Below, piece by piece: positions 47,369 to 64,000 of a stretch of 64,000 nt of DNA. Origin of the DNA: Brachypodium distachyon (taxonomy: Eukaryota > Streptophyta > Magnoliopsida > Poales > Poaceae); NCBI RefSeq assembly GCF_000005505.3, contig NC_016133.3, forward strand, positions 56,447,237 to 56,511,236, written 5' to 3'. Both the position numbers and the translations under genes were made by a program. Positions within the stretch are counted from its first letter, which is position 1; every line of letters begins with the position of its first letter. The notes under the pieces are model-generated. The model saw only the letters and a program-made list of their open reading frames with translations. It did not search any database and was not told where the DNA came from.

Positions 47369-50300
47369 TCAGACTTGGTACACCATCCCTACCTCAAGCG
47401 TGGAAGCGTGGGGAATGTTGGCGGCGTAGGACGGGCCGCGGCTATTCCTCCTCAGGAACTCGTAGAAGAAGTTGATCACGATCCGCTTCACGAAGCTTGA
47501 CCCGCTCTTGGCCTTCATGTGGGAGTGGCCCAGGATGAAGGACATGCCGGCCTCCCTTGCGTCCATGAGCTCCTGCAGCTCGCTTCGCACCTCGCCGTCC
47601 ACCTGCGCGCTCTTCGGCAGCACGAACCTCGCTCTCTTCTTCGGCTGCGCCTGCGCTGATGACACCGTCTGCTGGTTGATCTCCTTGTTAGGGGATGCTG
47701 TCCCATCAGCTTCTTCGCCGTTCTGCTCTTCCTCCCACAATGGTACCGCGCCGCTGCTGATGGAAGAGAGCCTCTCGCAGGTCTTCTCTGAAGAACCTTC
47801 CATGAGGCCATTCTGGTCGGATCCCCCACTGCGGATGAACTCCGCAATGCTGTGAATGAGGTCCTTCTCAAACTCTAGGTCGTCCTGCTGTACGTCACGG
47901 TAACCGTATCTGACGATGACTCTGTATAGCCTGTACTCTTTTGGTCCAATACGGCCCACCAGAAATCTTTCTTCAGGTTCAACATGTGGCACTGGAACTG
48001 ATTTGACGCAGAGAAAGACCAGCACCTGATAAACAATATAACCATGATTACTCTAGAAGTTAGATGCATGTATTGATTATTCGAATTGCCTAATGTTCTC
48101 CAAATCTCTGAGAGCATTCAGACAAAACGCCTCAAAATATGGTTTGACAGATATACTAATATGGTAAGGTGCCTCATACCTGGTGAAATGCAGGCAGATT
48201 TGTTACGAAATGAGAGAATATCGCCGGAATTCCAGACATTAGCTCAGTATGTATAAGCCCGATGCCTCGAACACGGACAATTCCCAGTGAAGGGCCGAGG
48301 TTCAGTAACCAGTTTACTGAAACCTTGTTTTGGACATCGAATTCGTACTTCTTTATCGTGCCATAGTGCCACACAGACATGACTATCATAAATATGAAGG
48401 AAAGTGTAATGGGGACCCAAGCACCTTCGTGGAACTTGACAAGGGAAGCTGAGAAGTAAAGTACTTCGATCGTTCCAAAGAAAAGCAGGAAACCAAGGGC
48501 AAGGAAGATACTCTTGTTCCAGCAAAGCACAATAACCAATGACATTAAACAAGTGGTGACCAGCATCACAGTTATGACTGCGAGACCTGCATAAATAATG
48601 GAGAAAGACCACGACAATTACATACGGAGATTCACTTGACTGCACGAAAATCTGTAAGAACAAGAACTAGGAGTAGTCTTTTGGCTGTTTCTTGGTGTCC
48701 ATAGGAAAGTCCTGTCTACGGGTATAGACTATAGTAACTTTTTTTTACCTTGTGCGTTCGCCAGGTGCTTTGTGTTGTTGAAGCCAATAGTAACAGCCAG
48801 GCAGAGTATCATCAGGATCCAATTGACTTCAGGTATGTATATCTGACCGTGCACCGTAGATGATGTGTGCACAATCTTTACACCAGGGAAACAACTTAAC
48901 GCAGAACACTGCTTGATGATTGAAAAGGTACCAGTAATGATTGCTTGGCTCCCGACTACGGCTGCTAGTATAGCAATCACTAGAACAGGCCATCTGAGTT
49001 TTTCTAGAAAGACAGTTGTATACATCAATGCCAAAATTATGCAACTATTATACTTGTCAATTACTTTACTAGCAGTATTCAAAACGGCAAAACGCAAACC
49101 CAAAAGAGTACCTGGAACTGACACATAGAATCCAATATGATAGCTACTCTCGAAGCTGTGGTGTTGTGATATATAAGCAGCCTGTCCCATATAAGCCAGA
49201 ACTAGAGATGGATAAACCACTGATACGAATGCAATCTGTTTGAAGAGAATAGGAAGATAAAAATCCAGATTTTAGTTTACGAATGTTGAGTAGCACATGT
49301 CAAAGTTACAAAGCTCATGGAGTAATAGGTACTAACATGAAATATAGGAATGAAAGGATACTGAACATACATGCTAAAGTCCGATATGCTGGGGGGAAAC
49401 TGATTTATTCTAAAAAAACAAAACAAAAAATGATTTTGCATCTCCTGAATAAGAGGGGAAAGCAAAACATCACCAGGTATCTTGCAAAAAAAGAAATACT
49501 TCTGAACACAACTGAAACATCGATTGAACTTTTGAAGGAATCAATTCATTAGTATTGCCATTCACATGTAACCATACCTACAGAAAATAATTTAGACGAG
49601 ACAGCTACATTAAAGATGATGTTTACTGAACAAGAACCTGACAAGCTACCTAGAACAACTAATCCCTAAAGAAGGAACAGAAAGTTGATCCATACCTAGA
49701 ACAATTAGTCCCTAAAGAAGGAACATAAAGTCGATCCCTTTTAGTGTAACTTTTATTCTACATGTTCTTAAAATTCTGCGTACATCATAGATGTGGATGC
49801 CATCTAAACGGGAATTTTAAACTTTTCCTCCTCTTTGAGTGGATTCATGCAAGTGATTATTATGTAAATTCAACTGAACAACAAGTAAGAATGACAAAAT
49901 CGAGACAAAACTGAAAGGGTCATAGTAAAGAAATCAATGCATGGAAGCTTTGCTTTTCCCAGCTTGGCAATGTTGAGTTACACGGCCGTAAAAAACAAAT
50001 GAGTAAACAGAAGGAGCATTACGATGAACCATTACTGCTATGAATGATGTACATTGTAACTGACTCATTTCATACCTGAATTGAAGCTTGTGAGAAATGT
50101 CCAAGATCTGCGTACATAGCTTCTGAGCCTAAAAGTAATAATATTTCAAATAAGTCTGTTTTTTGTCGTAAAAGTCACAGGCCCACAGATAAACGAGTAA
50201 GGAACATCCTAGCTTATTATCCATACCTGTTACACAGAGAAGGATCCCCCCCAGTGACATCCATCCACCTGTTTGAGTCTTCTTGAGAAACTGATACATG

Positions 50301-51503
50301 TAGTACGGCGAAAGGGCTCGATACACATGATGGTTCCAACGGATGATATTGTAGAGCCCAATCGTGCTTATGCAGAGAAGCCAAATGCAGACAATTGGCG
50401 CAAAGAGAAACCCAACTCTGTGTGTACCGTAGTGTTGCAGAGCAAACAAGCATATAAGTATAGCACACGTCACGGGAAGTTCAACATCTGCAACAAAGAC
50501 ACGCCACGGTAAGCATCTCATATGCAATCAGACATCACAAATACTAGTCAAATACTAAATGGCTAAAGTGTGGACTCATAGGTTGACTAGACCTGTAGAA
50601 CCAACTTAATTAGAATCAGCAATTAAAACCAAACAATTGGCATGTACTTATGCATTGTGCTGCAATTTAGCAGTAGACCAACTGAAAAAGGAAAGAGGAA
50701 TCAACCTACATTTGTGATGCTCCTTCTCCATTGACAGCTCGAGCCCGGAGACCGCAGAGAACACTGAAAAAGGATTTACAATCATCTCTCGTACAGAGCA
50801 ACATAATTCCAAGAAATACTAAAATTCCAAAATGAAGATGCGAGAGAGATGGTCAGAGAGGTCAAACCTGAGACGGCAGGGGTGAGCACGCCATCGCCAA
50901 TGACCATACACGTCCCGAGCAGCGCGAAGAGCAGCAGCAGCCTCTGCAGCACCCTGTACCTCTCCAGCAGCGTCCTCGCCCTCGACACGCGGCGGCCGAC
51001 GGCGGCCGCCGCCTTGTCCTGTTCCGCCATGAGGTCCTCCCTGGTGCCGCCGCCCGGCAGGAGTCCGGCGCGGACGTGGCGGCAGATGAGGGAGTAGAGC
51101 GCGAAGGTGCCGCCTTCCCCGCCGTCGTCGGCGCGGAGCACGATGAGGACGTACTTGAGGAGGGAGATGAGGGTGAGCGTCCAGAAGACGAAGGAGAGCA
51201 CGCCGTAGATCTCCTCGTTGCCCGCCGAGTGCCGGATGTCGTCGCCCGCGAAGGCGCTCTTGTACACGTACAGCGGCGACGTGGCCACGTCGCCGTACAC
51301 CACCCCGAGGCTCTGGTACGCCAGCAGCAGCACCGCGCCCCATGACTCCCCTCCACGCTTCTCCTTCTGCTGCAGCAAGCAAGAAGCGAAACGACGAACT
51401 GTTCAACAAAACCGCGGCCCCAAGTCCACAGCTCCCGCGGCGGAATCCAAGAACTCACCTTCCCCCGTGGCGACCCCGCGCCGTGCGCGACCTCCAGATC
51501 CAT
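47369..51503 (-). CDS. HAK25: HAK/KUP/KT potassium transporter
   Basis: Nine exons: 51503-51459, 51369-50868, 50763-50710, 50487-50227, 50128-50076, 49235-49112, 49003-48749, 48586-48180, 48025-47369. They give 785 residues, the usual size. The family selectivity region is present near the N-terminus ([20 protein letters not shown]), then [32 protein letters not shown] and [16 protein letters not shown]. About twelve membrane helices precede a long cytosolic C-terminus ending in MVYQV, typical of the family. It carries out proton-coupled or channel-like potassium uptake at the plasma membrane or tonoplast. The symbol rests on my memory that rice HAK25 lies in the collinear position and is unverified. 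Exon 2 has a NAGNAG acceptor (51369 or 51366). Confidence 0.93.
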
Positions 51504-54500
51504 GCCGCCGCTCGCCGCCTCAATGCGCCGCCGCGCCCGCGACAACCATGGTGGGAGCAGGAGCAGACGCCGTCCGTCCGAATCGCTGCAAGAGAGACGC
51601 CCCGGCTCCGGCAAAATCGTATCCTCGCGGCGCAAACGCGAAGATTTATCGGCTTGGACGCTTGCGGGGAGAGACAGCCACAGCCAGGAGAAGACAGACA
51701 GGCTCGCGCGCTCCTCCACACTCCACCCGACTTCTAGGAGCTTCTTCCTCCAACTCACACTCCCCCCGCTGCTCCTCTTTCTCTTCCCTTCCCTACTCCG
51801 CTCGCCCACTTCTTCAGCTCGCTGTACTACTAGTAGCACCAAGCAGAGTACTACTCTAGCTATTTTTCCTCCGAGAAGAGAACGCCACGCGAAGAGACAA
51901 ACAAACAAGTGAACCAAGTTTCTGGCGGAGAGACTCGAGCGACCCAGCCGAGCAAAGCAAAGCAAGAAGACGATGGAATACTACTGCTATGCTAGTCCCT
52001 CTCTCTCTCCAGTCTGTAGAGGAGGAGAGAAGGAGATGTGCTGCGGCGGGTGGGCTCCTTCCTCCTGCGACTGGTTTTGGCGAGAAATTACTTGTTTTTT
52101 TATGTGGAGTGAAGTGAAGCGGAGCCGATCGGTTCTTGTAGTCGCGGAAGGTGGCAGGAAATTAAGCCAAGGGAAGAAGGGACGGATCGTCGCTTGGGGG
52201 AGGATTGCGTGTGCCGTTGGGAGGAACGGGACGCGTGGTTTGCGCCTTTTCTGCTGCCGATCTATCGCGCCTTTTTAAGCCAAATCATGCGCTCTTTTAG
52301 TGCTAATAACCTTTTTCTTCTCTCTTTTGTTTACGTGGAGTTGGAATCTGTTTACTCCCTCCTCCGTTTCTCAATGACGAGTTTGTGGGAAAAATACCCA
52401 CGTGGACTTGACATATTACTCTCTCAATTTCTCGAGGTTTATACATTCGAAGTTGTCTTAACTCAAACTTCAACTTCATGGCTCTGACTGAGTTTATAGA
52501 AAAAATATTTGCATATCTAACACCATAGTACAGTATGAAAATATATTTGATAATAGCCTTAATAATACTTGATATATTGATTTTTCTCGTAAAAACTCAT
52601 GTAAAGTGAAGAGCTAATGCGCTACCCAACGCAACCAACAGACCAATCTGATGCTCCCCGGTCCCTCATGTGTGACTCCCGCATGTCTAAACCACAGGCA
52701 AATATTTGGCATGGTAAAGATAGGGCTCAAAGAAAACATACCCTAGGATTCCAGGAACAGAAACAAAACCTTGTCACCCATTTGGGTGCTACCAATGCAA
52801 CGTGTTATATCACCCCTAAAGAGTTTTAAAAATAATAATTGAGTGAGTTCATAGGATACATGTCCACAATCCAACAACTTTTATAATTCAAATTCATAGC
52901 GCACATAGAGAAAAGAAACAAATCCATATGTTAATAGTTAAAAAAAAGTCGAAAATAATCTTTGTAATCATTGGATTACATCTATCTATCCAACTAAACA
53001 GTAGGTACCACACTTGTTCCTCACGAATCTTTCCCCTGGAAAATTGCAACTACTAAAGCACAGTTGACAGTTGTACTCCTTTTACAATAAAGGTGTTTTT
53101 CTTACTTTGTGTGCTCCAAGATATTTTACTCCTTGACGAACTTATTTTCAACCCTAGAAAAAAAGCAGAGTTGGATTTTCCTCTTCACATACTTTCCCTT
53201 GATCAAATGCCCTTTTCTTTTTGGTAATGGAACAAATGTCCTTTTCAAGGGGGAACATATTTCCCTTTTTCTGAAGACATGAGGCTTGAGCTGTGTCTAC
53301 TTTATATATACTGCTTGTGTCTAGCTTATAGAACAACTTCTCTACCGATTGTGTGGGACACATGTAAAATAAAATAAAGAAAGGAGATAAGCACGGATGT
53401 GTACTTGATGTTGGAAAGCTACGTTCCGTCAACAATAATAAAAGAATTGTAGTGTATATGGTTTGAAAGCAACCTGAGTATGATGGCCCCAACCTAGCAA
53501 AGCATATGTGGAAAGATTCGCTTGCCCTCTAGAAAGAGGCATCTATCTACTGAAAATGATGTTGCTATTTGCTAATAGAGATCGTTTATATATACTGTAT
53601 AATTGTTCCCTACTAGGGCACTTTGCATAATAATACTAGAAGCTCATTGGTTGACTCGTTGTGTTAATTAGTTTTTTCTGCAAGTGAACCAACAAAATCT
53701 CACGTTTTGACAAACTGAAGATCTGCTGTGCTTCTCAACCAGCTAATTGTAATTAAGCTAGCCTTTTCAGGAGGAAACACACGAAATGAAGCGGCGAAAA
53801 ACAAGTGTCACCTACTCCGACAGTTCTGGATAACATAATCGTCGGAGCTCCAATTTTCCTTTAACATATCGAGGAATCGAATAAGCAGGATTATATGTGT
53901 ACTTATAGGTGCACGAGACACTGACATGCAGTCCGTCTGATCTAGATGCCATGACTCATGCATGGAAAGCAACAGATAGAATTAAGATAATTAATCCCCT
54001 AACAGGTCTAAACACACAAGTGTCTGCAGATTCAAATGAGAAATTAAAGATGTGATTTCCGAGGGGGAGAATCTGGATTCAGTACAGATGAAACCTTTTT
54101 GCTTCTGCAAGTCGTGAAGTTGGTGAGCAAACTGATAAGGTAGAAGAAAATATGGATGCCGGGAGTTTGCTGCAGGCAGGATTTTCCTTTCGAAAAGGAA
54201 GTTCTGTGCTAGGCGGAATCATCCATAGGTGCCACACTTACGAGTAAGAGCAAAAGCTTCTTTTTACATGATCCTATTCCTAGCTAGTCTCGAATTCACA
54301 TGATTCTAGACTTTTAGCAGGCAGCAAGAACCTGAATTTGTTCTCGACCAATTCCGAGTAGCAGCAGCAAGAACCTGTATGGATCGACCCGGTGATGTTT
54401 TGTTGAGAGGATTTATTTAGATAGGTATTATCTAACCTGCATCCAACTAACTATAGTTTTTTTAAGGCAACCAAGTATAGTTGAGTGCGTGCTACGGAGT

Positions 54501-57500
54501 ACATAACTTGGTTTGGATTATTGTTATTGTCCTTAACGATATGTTGGCCAACCAACCGTTTTGCAGTTCCAAGAGCATGACCGTACATATATATATGTTC
54601 GATCGGCCCTGGTTGATGCGGAGGAATAATAATCGCTTGCATTTCAAGGTTTTACCTCGACAGCAACGGATTCCAACCATTGCTGTTATTAGTAGAAGGC
54701 ACTTTTTTTCCCCTAACTTTTCTAGTGTGATGGTTTGAAATGGGTGGTTTGGATAGTCACCACAATTTAGTAAGCACATGCATCTGGTACTTCATCCAGG
54801 CCTTTTTTTTACAGTGCACTTCTTTCTCCCTCCCCCTCTCAATCCCATTCACACTAGAGACGAACACGCAACAAACAGAGAGAAAGTAGGTGCAATAATC
54901 ATATTTGTTTTCGCATGTCTCACCGGAAGTGAAAATGAATATGTAAATTCTGGAAATAAATACGAAAGCGGATATTGTAAGAAACAAATACAGGTAAACA
55001 CAAAAGGAACTCCCTTGAACAGTTATAAAAGACACACACCAAACTAACATCAATTTCCCAAGATGACTATGAACATTATTAATTATAAGTATTTATAATG
55101 AAAATGTCAAATAGATGTTCGTCAAATTCTGTTACTTTCGAATAAAGATTACCGGATTTTCCAAAACTATTCTTTAACCTCCATGGAGGTGGCTAGACTT
55201 GTGCAAGAGGAGATTAATGAGAAAGCCCTCGCTTGCTCTCAGGGCCTTTATCAAGCCCTTTGAGAATAAAACATTAACTATAAAATGCCACGAATAATAG
55301 AGTGCATTGAGAGATGCTTAAGGAGATGGGGACCGCATATCCATGGGCTAGAACTATAATAAAAACTGAGACTTTCTGTATTTCTACCTGAAATTGTTTC
55401 CTCATTTCCGTGAGTTTCCGTTCTGTTTTGGTTCAGCATTTTTTTGTTTCCATTTTCACAAAAGAAATAACACTTTCTCCCTGCTTTTTTTGGGACAGAC
55501 CAAAACTAGTTCACAACACCCCCTCCCAACGACCTATAGTTTATTTTACATGTAACATTCTAGAACTATAATGTATTTTTCCTTTTTACAAAAGCAAAAG
55601 ATGTTACTACTTCCGATCTATAATAAGTGTCACGCCCCAAATCATATTGTACCAAGGTTCCATTCACGATTGTTTAGGCTCGTCCCATCTGAGATAATCC
55701 TCGCTCAACCTTGTCTTTTTGCCTACAAAAATAGCCGAGCGAAGATTGTCCGGTCGCGACCTAAGGTTAGTCATGAGAAGACTATGCATACACCAAAAAA
55801 ACAATGTTTCACATCTATCTTTATTTGTGTAACATTCATACGCACTGTTTGATTGCAAAGAAAGAGAGAGGGAGGAGGGAGGGTGAGAAGTTGTTTTCGG
55901 CGAGAGTACGTACGGCCGGTTCGATGAATGGACCGGGCGTTTGTACGTATCCTCCCTAGAGCATCGATACAAGCATGCATGCAACAAATTAAACAACCAA
56001 CTGTATATGGTACGCTTCGCATTTGACAGCACGTGAAAATCACTTGAAACTAACTGATTGATTCGTTGATTAATAAGGTATCAATCGATGTCGGGACGAG
56101 GCAAAGTGACCATCCATGCATGATTAATTTCTCTTTAATTCTCTCTGCAAACTCACACAATTAATATTGCACACGTACCGGGCTGTGATCTGATGATCAG
56201 CAATGACGTGAAGTACGTATGAGCGTCAAACCAGTGAGTGCAATATGAAACCTTTTCATTCGTATATTTCCTCCGTCCAACAAAACATGTTTCAATTTCG
56301 ACTAAATTTGAATGCATCTATACACATTAGATATATTTATATTTTGTCAAACTTCAGACATTTTTTGTTGGACGGAGGGAATACGGTATTTCTAATTTAG
56401 ATAAAGAATGATTTTCTACTGTATATTTGCCGCTGCGTTGCAAAGTTGCTGGGTTGGGCCATCATAGACGTACGATACCCTGGCTTATGGGGCAAAAGTG
56501 AGTTGGGTTCCGGTCACATCACCGCCTGGCTATATATAGCCCCGGTGGTGTCGCCGTCGCCGTCCCCGCGCTAGAGACTAGCTCTAGCTTTCGTGGCGGT
56601 GATGCTAACGATCTGGGAAATCCAGAAGGAGAGAAACACAAGTGCTCCAAAAAAATTAAGATTGCTAGAGTAATATCTTCACAATGTGCCGCTCTACTCG
56701 CACAAATAAAGATTGAAGCAGGCGCACGGCATTTGAGCTCGATCAGCTCAATCATGCTGCGATAATACATTTCTTTTTCTTACGTACTTTTTTCGTTCAC
56801 TTGGGATTATCCGAACTCCTTATTCAACGGATGAGGCAAAGCTAGCTCCGTTTTTTTTAAGAAAAAGTCTGAGCTGCCAACACCAGCAAGCTAGCTAGCA
56901 TCGAGAAAAGAAGACACTCTTGCTGCTTGATTACTTGTTTGTACTCCAGCCGGCCGATATCGAGTGACTTTGTGCAATATGCGCCGACCAATCAAGTCGT
57001 GCTCAAAACAAGTCGCACTCCACGTGAGAACGTGTAGATTTGTTTTCATCGTGACATGGATGTGTACAATATACTCCAGTAATGTGAGCTCAGTTAATTG
57101 GTCGAGTGCTCCATGCACATCGTTTTGTTCGGTCTGGAGTTTAAAACGTCCCAAATATTTGGAGATCTGAATATTGCGCGCGCGTGTGGTGCGCTGTGGG
57201 TTGTGTATCATATAGATTCAGAAAATTGATTCATGGTTATCCACGGTGTACATACACCCATCAATCAATCATCATCGTCGTCCTCGTGGATACATTCGTG
57301 ATCATGCAATTATGTAAACATGCATGTCATGCTCTCGCACTATTATATACGCATGCATGGCTAATCACTGTCAGGAGAGACTCAGGAGAACCAATACACA
57401 GTAGCATACGGAACCAGCTAGCTAGTACGTACTACTAGCACCACATACGTATGAGAATCAGTCGAGCAGCTAGTATTTTATATCCTAAATCCAGGATTCC

Positions 57501-58139
57501 GGAGACCAGATCAGTAATGAATCGTACGTCTCGATCAACTACTAGCAGGCACCAAGCTGAACAGAGCAGCCAACAACAGCAGCTGGTAGGTGCCTCCCTG
57601 AAATCAATGGAATGAAGGGCCACACCCCTAATCGTTGTGCCTTAATTTGCTTCCTCCGATCCTATCTAGCTACTCATAATGCTCACATGCGTTAATTAAT
57701 TAACTGGATCGCGCACGCACGCACGCCCTTGTAGACTGGTAAACGCTGCTGGGGTCCGGGAAAACTATTTCGTTGACCCGATATCGATCTGAACCTCTGA
57801 CTGCGACTAAGACTAGGTCGGTGTCAAGCTAGAACCAGCTAAAAAAAAAGGAGAGGAAGAATTCAAACGCATCACCTCGAAGGATGGATCCAGTGGGCCG
57901 TGCAGTGCATTCGGCAAACTCTGACCTGTTGCCTACTGTGCACGCTGACAGCTACCACACGAGCGGACAGATCACTGATTGCCGACCGCCCAGAAAGCGA
58001 TCGCGTGGTCCAGTGCCGCGCCGACACGTGTCCGCCCCTCTCTCGCTCGCGCCATTCCATGGGTGGGCTCGGTTTGGGCTCGCGATAGACGGACCGACTG
58101 CCGGGCGACCATATATTAGGCCCATGGGCTGGCTGTGGT
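51504..58139. other. Gene-poor intergenic region
   Basis: Positions 51504-52280 are the HAK leader and promoter, GC- and CT-rich. From 52360 to 52610 there is a one-sided MITE-like remnant (CTCAATTTCTCGAGGTTTAT). The rest is AT-rich with short overlapping frames and one MITE at 56267. At 57540-57602 (-) a short frame after a good acceptor reads GGTYQLLLLAALFSLVPASS, like the end of a GPI-anchored protein, but no upstream exons are visible. I can support no complete gene. Confidence 0.4.
56267..56381. mobile_element. Stowaway-like MITE (family A, diverged)
   Basis: TA flanks both sides. The ends are TTTCCTCCGTCCAACAAAAC and TTTTTGTTGGACGGAGGGAA. The interior (TTGAATGCATCTATACAC) is family A in the opposite orientation. 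Confidence 0.75.

Positions 58140-64000
<5,861 letters not shown>

Noticed and set aside
50862..51965. A 367-codon minus-strand frame upstream of and overlapping HAK exon 2
   Set aside because: It overlaps HAK exon 2 in another frame and is Arg/Ser-rich without a domain; the HAK frame has full family identity.
57540..57602. Possible last exon of a GPI-anchored protein gene (minus strand)
   Set aside because: The GGTYQLLLLAALFSLVPASS tail and acceptor look good, but no upstream exon or domain is visible, so I do not call a gene.

Overview
The window looks like nuclear DNA of a grass (Poaceae), most likely a compact pooid genome of the Brachypodium type. The evidence is GC-rich 5' exons with AT-richer introns, GT-AG introns in almost every gene, many short Stowaway MITEs ending in CTCCCTCCG with TA target duplications, no large LTR retrotransposons, about one gene per 6-7 kb, and a grass-specific MIR444 locus antisense to a MADS-box gene. 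From memory, the order COL - MADS57/MIR444 - ORRM1 - aspartic protease - HAK25 resembles the long arm of rice chromosome 2. I could not check this.

Layout. 1-5.3 kb: fragments of F-box/FBD genes, including a frameshifted pseudogene. 5.3-6.7 kb: a CONSTANS-like B-box/CCT factor (+). 8.0-8.5 kb: a plantacyanin (-). 10.7-14.3 kb: a non-coding plus-strand transcript carrying miR444. It overlaps the 3' half of an AGL17/MADS57-type gene (-, 13.2-19.6 kb). 23.1-26.4 kb: ORRM1, a plastid RNA-editing factor (-). 28.0-32.0 kb: a membrane-anchored aspartic protease, APCB1-like (+). 32.4-38.0 kb: an ALMT anion channel (-) whose 3.5-kb first intron holds two transposons. 38.6-40.3 kb: the rRNA-processing factor FCF2 (+). 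40.9-44.5 kb: an NHL-repeat membrane protein (-). 47.4-51.5 kb: a HAK/KUP/KT potassium transporter (-). 58.1-64 kb: RecQ helicase RECQL3 (+), running off the right edge. 51.5-58.1 kb is gene-poor.

Exon models were assembled by hand from splice consensus, reading-frame continuity and remembered family sequences. Every multi-exon model given here keeps one open frame from start to stop (RECQL3 to the window edge).

The most interesting system is the MADS57/miR444 pair. Plus-strand transcription reads MADS exon 3 in antisense. Two consecutive 21-mers there (14202-14222 and 14223-14243) and an overlapping third (14228-14248) match miR444 family sequences. The opposite hairpin arm is about 2.5 kb upstream, so the precursor can fold only after splicing. 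The star arm is also partly duplicated next to two alternative 5' splice sites. Other notable items are 8-nt and 4-nt microexons inside the RECQL3 helicase motifs, and a Harbinger-type element in the ALMT intron that carries a broken fragment of a BIR-like receptor kinase gene.
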